Shown here one piece after another: positions 60,546 through 64,000 of a stretch of 64,000 bases of DNA. The stretch is taken from NCBI RefSeq assembly GCF_026013365.1, contig NZ_JAPDOE010000002.1:186001-250000 (forward strand), written 5' to 3'. A program made the position numbers and the translations under genes. The notes under the pieces were generated by a model. The model was given only the letters and a program-made list of their open reading frames with translations. It searched no databases and was not told the origin of the DNA. Within the stretch, counting starts at the first letter, position 1, and each line of letters opens with the position of its first letter. Source of the stretch: Paenibacillus sp. LS1. Lineage in GTDB: Bacteria; Bacillota; Bacilli; Paenibacillales; Paenibacillaceae.

Positions 60546-61142
60546 CTTGTGTACTTTTACGCGCTCTTCAATCGGTTGGAATTCTTTCTCACCCGGTGCT
60601 GCTGTTGGTTTACCAAATGGCATTTGAGCGATCAATCTCCAGTTCTCAGGAATATTCCATTCTTGCTTCACTTTCTCGTCAATCAACGGATTGTAGTGCT
60701 GCAAAGATGCACCCAGACCTTCTTGTTCCAAAGCAGTCCAGATTACCAGTTGCAACATACCGTTGGATTGGTTCGCCCAGATCGGGAAGTTATCTGCATA
60801 AGCTGCAAAATTCTGTTGAAGCTGTGCGATCGCATTGTTGTCTTCGAAGAAGAGAACCGTACCATATCCGCTGCGGAATCCAGTCATTTTCTCAGCAGTG
60901 GATTTGAAAGCTTCTTCATTACCTACCACTTCACGCAAAATTTCTTCTGTGTGATTCCACAATTTATCATGTTGTTCACCGAGCAATACAACGGCACGGG
61001 ATGTTTGTGAGTTGAAGGAAGTTGGTGTATATTTCACCGCTTCTTCTACGATTTCCTGGATTTTAGCATCCGAAATTGTAGATTCCTTGCTGATTCCATA
61101 ATAAGATCTTCTGTTTTTCAACGCATCAAAAAAAGTAGTCAT
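60543..61142 (-). CDS. Nitroreductase family protein (Frm2/HBN1-like)
   Basis: A 199-residue FMN enzyme. FFDALKNRRSYYGISKES at the N-terminus is the FMN-binding region, YTPTSFNSQTSRAVVLLGEQ follows, and EQEGLGASLQHYNPLID is typical of the Frm2/HBN1-like branch. It reduces nitro compounds or quinones with NAD(P)H. ATG 61142 has GGGAGG upstream; the in-frame ATG at 61205 lies inside the promoter. Its TAA lies in a dispersed repeat. Confidence 0.9.
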   Translation of the reverse strand: MTTFFDALKNRRSYYGISKESTISDAKIQEIVEEAVKYTPTSFNSQTSRAVVLLGEQHDKLWNHTEEILREVVGNEEAFKSTAEKMTGFRSGYGTVLFFEDNNAIAQLQQNFAAYADNFPIWANQSNGMLQLVIWTALEQEGLGASLQHYNPLIDEKVKQEWNIPENWRLIAQMPFGKPTAAPGEKEFQPIEERVKVHK

Positions 61143-61181
61143 TCTTATTCGCCTCCCAAAATGGTGTTTTTCATTGCCAAC

Positions 61182-61216
61182 ATAGTAACTATAATATAGT
61201 AACATACATTAGTCAA
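61182..61216 (-). promoter_or_regulatory. Nitroreductase promoter with repeated operator motif
   Basis: On the minus strand TTGACT (61211-61216) and TATAGT (61188-61193) are 17 bases apart. GTTACTATA and GTTACTATG repeat directly across the -10 region, a likely repressor site. Confidence 0.6.
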
Positions 61217-61290
61217 CAAACTAATTTATTTTCACTAAATATACATTCACCAAAAACACTTCAACCTCTTTGCTCAAACAGCAATTGTAA

Positions 61291-61545
61291 TTACCCTTCG
61301 CTCGCCTTTTTGCGGTAATCTGCCCGGTATTTCTCTTCGGTAGACGAGTTGCTTTTCGTCTGATCTTTATTCTTCTCTTCCTGAGCCTCCATATTCAGAT
61401 CTTCCATCGGAATTGGATCTACAGTCTGTTCTTCTTCATGTCGGTCAAGCAAACTTTCTTGCTCCGTCTTATATTGTTCGGGACTGTCATGGGATCGTTC
61501 CTGACGGGTATCGCTGTTATTCTGATCCGGTGTGCGCTCTTTCAT
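61291..61545 (-). CDS. Small hydrophilic protein, 84 aa
   Basis: Highly charged and probably disordered (Glu, Asp, Lys, Gln rich; no hydrophobic segment). GGAGG lies nine bases before the ATG, which supports a real gene. Function unknown. It stands between the nitroreductase and AraC genes on the minus strand. Confidence 0.65.
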   Translation of the reverse strand: MKERTPDQNNSDTRQERSHDSPEQYKTEQESLLDRHEEEQTVDPIPMEDLNMEAQEEKNKDQTKSNSSTEEKYRADYRKKASEG

Positions 61546-61637
61546 TCATGATCGCCTCCTCTGGTTTCATTACCCTTTCTTTACCTGTTCTGCCTGTCCT
61601 CTAAACAAGGTGATGTGCATTTCCTGAAAGAAAATCA

Positions 61638-61670
61638 ACAAAAAAAGCCAACCAGACAAGCTGGTCAGCT
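61638..61670 (-). terminator. Terminator of the AraC gene
   Basis: AGCCAACCAG pairs with CTGGTCAGCT (two mismatches); on the minus strand a run of T follows. Confidence 0.75.
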
Positions 61671-61682
61671 CACAGAAGACTT

Positions 61683-62546
61683 CTATGTTTGGCGATGCAA
61701 TTGGGAACGATACAGATCAGGCGAACATCCCACACTTTGTTTGAACATCCGGCTAAAATGCGAAAGGCGTTTGAAACCGGACAATCGACTCGCTTCTGTC
61801 ACGGTGATTTCCGGCTGGAACTGAAACAACAGCTTCGCCTGATTGATGCGACGATCATACAGGTATTTGAATATCGTCAGACCTGTCATTTCCTTGAACA
61901 TGCCTGCCAGATATGGCTTGGACAGATGTAATTCCAGTGCCAAATCATCCAGACCAATATCCTTCATATAGTGTGTATCCACATAACGGATAATATGTTG
62001 CACATGCCGCTCCCTCTCCGATGAAGGAAGGTGTTCTTCTACATCTCCCTGGCAGATCTCTGCTACAAAATACAACAGATCACATAGTCGCACATTCATG
62101 CGCTCCTGCCTGTAACTGGTCTGACTTTGAGACAGTCGATGAAGATCATGCAATAGCGCTTCGAATTCAGTGCGGGTCTCTTTTGTCAAATTGACTCGGC
62201 AATTTCTGAGTTCTTCAAATGGCTTGAGCACCTCAACCATGCGGTCCGGATGCAGGCTGCTGCGAATGGCAGACGGATCAAAATGCAGTGTGCTTCGCTC
62301 ATAAGCACTGCCGGGTGTCGGATGCGGTCGATGAAGAGTCAAGCCATGCATCAGCACCAGATCACCCGGCTCCAGATTGTATACCCGATCTCCTATGATA
62401 TAGGTACATTCTCCAGCATGAAAATAATAAATCTCATAGTGTGGATGTGAATGGAATCCATCTGACTTGCCCGGGTTAAACGTACTGGTGGAACGGTAAC
62501 TGTACTCCAGTGGAGCACTAAATTGCATCATACTCGGCACATTCAT
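61683..62546 (-). CDS. AraC family transcriptional regulator with cupin domain
   Basis: A 287-residue regulator. The N-terminal cupin (DGFHSHPHYEIYYFHAGECT, LEPGDLVLMHGLTLHRPHP) precedes an AraC domain with IGLDDLALELHLSKPYLAGM and VTEASRLSGFKRLSHFSRMF. It is monocistronic, with no obvious target gene beside it; the glutathione peroxidase gene lies upstream on the same strand. The ligand is unknown. Confidence 0.9.
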   Translation of the reverse strand: MNVPSMMQFSAPLEYSYRSTSTFNPGKSDGFHSHPHYEIYYFHAGECTYIIGDRVYNLEPGDLVLMHGLTLHRPHPTPGSAYERSTLHFDPSAIRSSLHPDRMVEVLKPFEELRNCRVNLTKETRTEFEALLHDLHRLSQSQTSYRQERMNVRLCDLLYFVAEICQGDVEEHLPSSERERHVQHIIRYVDTHYMKDIGLDDLALELHLSKPYLAGMFKEMTGLTIFKYLYDRRINQAKLLFQFQPEITVTEASRLSGFKRLSHFSRMFKQSVGCSPDLYRSQLHRQT

Positions 62547-62610
62547 GCACCTCCTGTTCGGGAGAGGGAAATGACTCCGGTCATGCCCCTATAGGATATA
62601 TGAAAGTGAA

Positions 62611-63159
62611 TTATAAAAGCTGTTTAATACTTTCTTGAATCTCTTCGATGGAGTCGATCGGTTCGAAACGTCTGACCACACGGCCCTCTGCATCAATCAG
62701 GAATTTCGTGAAATTCCATTTGATCGCATCGCCATGTAACCATTCTGGTGCTTTATCGGCCACCATCAATTTTAATAGTTTTGCCTGTATATCTGTTTCA
62801 TCAAAGCCAGCAAAAGGGCCTGATCTTTTCAAAAAGTCGTAGAGCGGGTGCGCCGCTTCTCCATTCACATCCAGTTTGGAAAAGATAAGGAATTTCACAC
62901 CATAGTTAATCTGACAGAAGGATTCTGCTTCCGAACTGCTTCCAGGCTCCTGCTCTGCAAACTGGTTGCACGGGAAACCAATAATCTGAAGCCCTTGATC
63001 CTTGTACTGGTCATACAGCTTCTGCATGTCATCGAACTGGTGCGTATATTTACATTTACTTGCCGTATTTACGATGAGCACAGGTTTTCCTTCATATTGA
63101 TAGAGCGGGAAACGCTCTCCACTGGTTCTGGTTACGGTAAAGTCGTAGATGGTTGGCAT
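62611..63159 (-). CDS. Glutathione peroxidase-like thiol peroxidase (copy 2)
   Basis: A 182-residue paralogue of the enzyme at 23339. The peroxidatic Cys is in VNTASKCKYTHQF, the Gln and second Cys in GFPCNQFAEQEPGSS, and Trp and Asn in KWNFTKFLIDAEGRVV. ATG 63159 (MPTIYDFTV) has GAGG upstream; the in-frame ATG at 63204 adds residues not seen in the family. Probably a separate transcription unit. Confidence 0.92.
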   Translation of the reverse strand: MPTIYDFTVTRTSGERFPLYQYEGKPVLIVNTASKCKYTHQFDDMQKLYDQYKDQGLQIIGFPCNQFAEQEPGSSSEAESFCQINYGVKFLIFSKLDVNGEAAHPLYDFLKRSGPFAGFDETDIQAKLLKLMVADKAPEWLHGDAIKWNFTKFLIDAEGRVVRRFEPIDSIEEIQESIKQLL

Positions 63160-63332
63160 AAGTCTAGTGCACCTCGCGATAGTTATGTAGTCATATGGAA
63201 TCATATATCATTGATAATTATATACGAAGTTTGAACTATTGTATCGCGAAAGATATTGATGGTTCAGATTATACTCAGCTTCAACAACATCCTCTTCCTT
63301 CATTTAAATGTGTCCCATGAATCCCCATAAAA

Positions 63333-63809
63333 TCACTGCAAAGCTACATATATATCAATCTCATTATTGGGACTTTCCGGTTGATAACGCTCATCCCATA
63401 TTTCAAAATCATAATCTTTGGGTTTATGTCCGTTCTCACAGATCCACTGTCCATAGACATAATCGTATGTATCACCAATCTCTGACTCAATCCCTCGATG
63501 TGTGCAAGTCACATATTTGCTGTCAGGGACCTGATGACTTATCATCTCGGATGGAACATTCTCCAAACTAGTTACTTCATATCCTATTAGATGTGTAAAT
63601 TTATCAACCTTTGCGTTGAAATCCTCTTTCATCGGATACATCTGCATCAACATGACGTTATCATTTTTTCGATATTGAATTTCATCTTTTCTCTCAACAA
63701 GCTTATGATAGTGGCTCTTGCTCAGACCCGATTCGAACTCTTCTATAGTCGCTTCGATTAAGTATCCTACAACGCGAAAAGCGGGCAAAGTGATGACTTT
63801 CATTTCCAT
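63333..63809 (-). CDS. GyrI-like small-molecule-binding protein
   Basis: A 158-residue protein with the effector-binding fold shared by GyrI and AraC-type sensors. MEMKVITLPAFRVVGYLIEA and the C-terminal DYDFEIWDERYQP, NNEIDIYVAL are typical. No DNA-binding domain is present. ATG 63809 has GGAGGAG upstream; the frame from 63842 lacks one. Such proteins may bind drugs or metabolites; the ligand is unknown. Confidence 0.85.
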   Translation of the reverse strand: MEMKVITLPAFRVVGYLIEATIEEFESGLSKSHYHKLVERKDEIQYRKNDNVMLMQMYPMKEDFNAKVDKFTHLIGYEVTSLENVPSEMISHQVPDSKYVTCTHRGIESEIGDTYDYVYGQWICENGHKPKDYDFEIWDERYQPESPNNEIDIYVALQ

Positions 63810-63936
63810 AAGAATCTCCTCCGATGGATAAACTCTGATCATGGATTAATTCTCCCTTTCAACAGAAAACCCTTCTGCCGCGAAAATTTCCTCGTTAGCA
63901 AAAGGGTAATATTACGGGATCACAGTGATAGCAGCT

Positions 63937-64000
63937 TTAACCCTTCACGGCACTTCCGGCCACGCCCTGGATAATGTAATGCTGGCCCACCAGGAAAACG
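63937..64000 (-). CDS. Carbohydrate ABC transporter permease, C-terminal end (cut by window edge)
   Basis: The last 20 codons before TAA read FLVGQHYIIQGVAGSAVKG. This matches the C-terminus of MalG/LplC-type sugar permeases (QGxxxGxVKG ending). The rest of the gene lies beyond the right edge. Identification rests on this short tail. Confidence 0.7.
   Translation of the reverse strand, partial: VFLVGQHYIIQGVAGSAVKG

Noticed and set aside
63205-63235. TGATAATTATATACG as Fur or PerR box before glutathione peroxidase copy 2
   Set aside because: Only the left half matches; the right half has four or five mismatches.
1-64000. CRISPR arrays, tRNA or rRNA genes, transposases, phage genes
   Set aside because: I looked for spaced direct repeats, cloverleaf-like blocks and mobile-element proteins and found none that hold up; the only tandem repeats are short and adjacent.

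Overview
The window looks like a chromosomal segment of a Bacillales bacterium, most probably Paenibacillus. The reasons are strong Gram-positive ribosome binding sites, many AraC-type regulators, a YesM/YesN two-component pair beside sugar ABC genes, an S-layer-anchored GH18 protein, a CYP102-type self-sufficient P450, HxlR with the RuMP enzymes, and DUF3243. I see no rRNA, tRNA, CRISPR array, transposase or prophage. The assignment rests on recognised protein families, not on a database search.

Layout. 1-2732: siderophore locus with an AraC/binding-protein fusion regulator (cut by the left edge) and a separate lipoprotein, with Fur boxes. 2839-8910: a tightly packed minus-strand operon (AraC regulator, RidA-like, GNAT, small-molecule kinase-like, 740-aa methyltransferase, histidine phosphatase, unknown protein) with no recognised pathway. 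9038-18706: plus-strand sugar module (Gfo/Idh/MocA dehydrogenase, YesM-like kinase, YesN-like regulator, two permeases, lipoprotein, glycosidase-like barrel). 18780-24071: two unknown small proteins, the P450-reductase fusion and a glutathione peroxidase. 24109-29436: lutABC, a DeoR regulator and rhamnulokinase. 29672-34303: DUF2500, PepF, hxlR, hxlB, hxlA. 34714-40948: lactonase, AEC transporter, DUF2062, OsmC, a second DeoR, an OYE-type flavoenzyme and a divergent SRAP protein. 41176-42411: secreted metalloprotease and lipoprotein. 42560-51648: AraC plus GH42 beta-galactosidase, a second AraC/siderophore-binding locus, GH2 beta-mannosidase and LacI. 51848-64000: EamA/LysR pair, a broken small membrane protein, TPR protein, heme O synthase, DUF3243, flavoprotein, SLH-GH18 protein, nitroreductase, AraC, a second glutathione peroxidase, a GyrI-like protein, and the tail of a sugar permease cut by the right edge.

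The most unusual item is at 45698-47608. An AraC regulator and a siderophore-binding lipoprotein share one uninterrupted reading frame. A perfect Fur box and a lipoprotein signal peptide lie inside that frame, and a second perfect Fur box precedes the whole ORF. The locus at 1-2660 shows a completed AraC/binding-domain fusion next to a separate related lipoprotein, so the window may hold two stages of the evolution of a siderophore-sensing regulator.

Other items to check: two families of dispersed palindromic repeats that sit at, or supply, gene stop codons; a small membrane-protein gene with an in-frame amber codon; an SRAP protein that keeps Cys2 but lacks the usual Glu and His; and a GH18 gene whose ribosome binding site lies in a terminator-like hairpin. 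Statements about operons and regulation are inferred from spacing and motifs.
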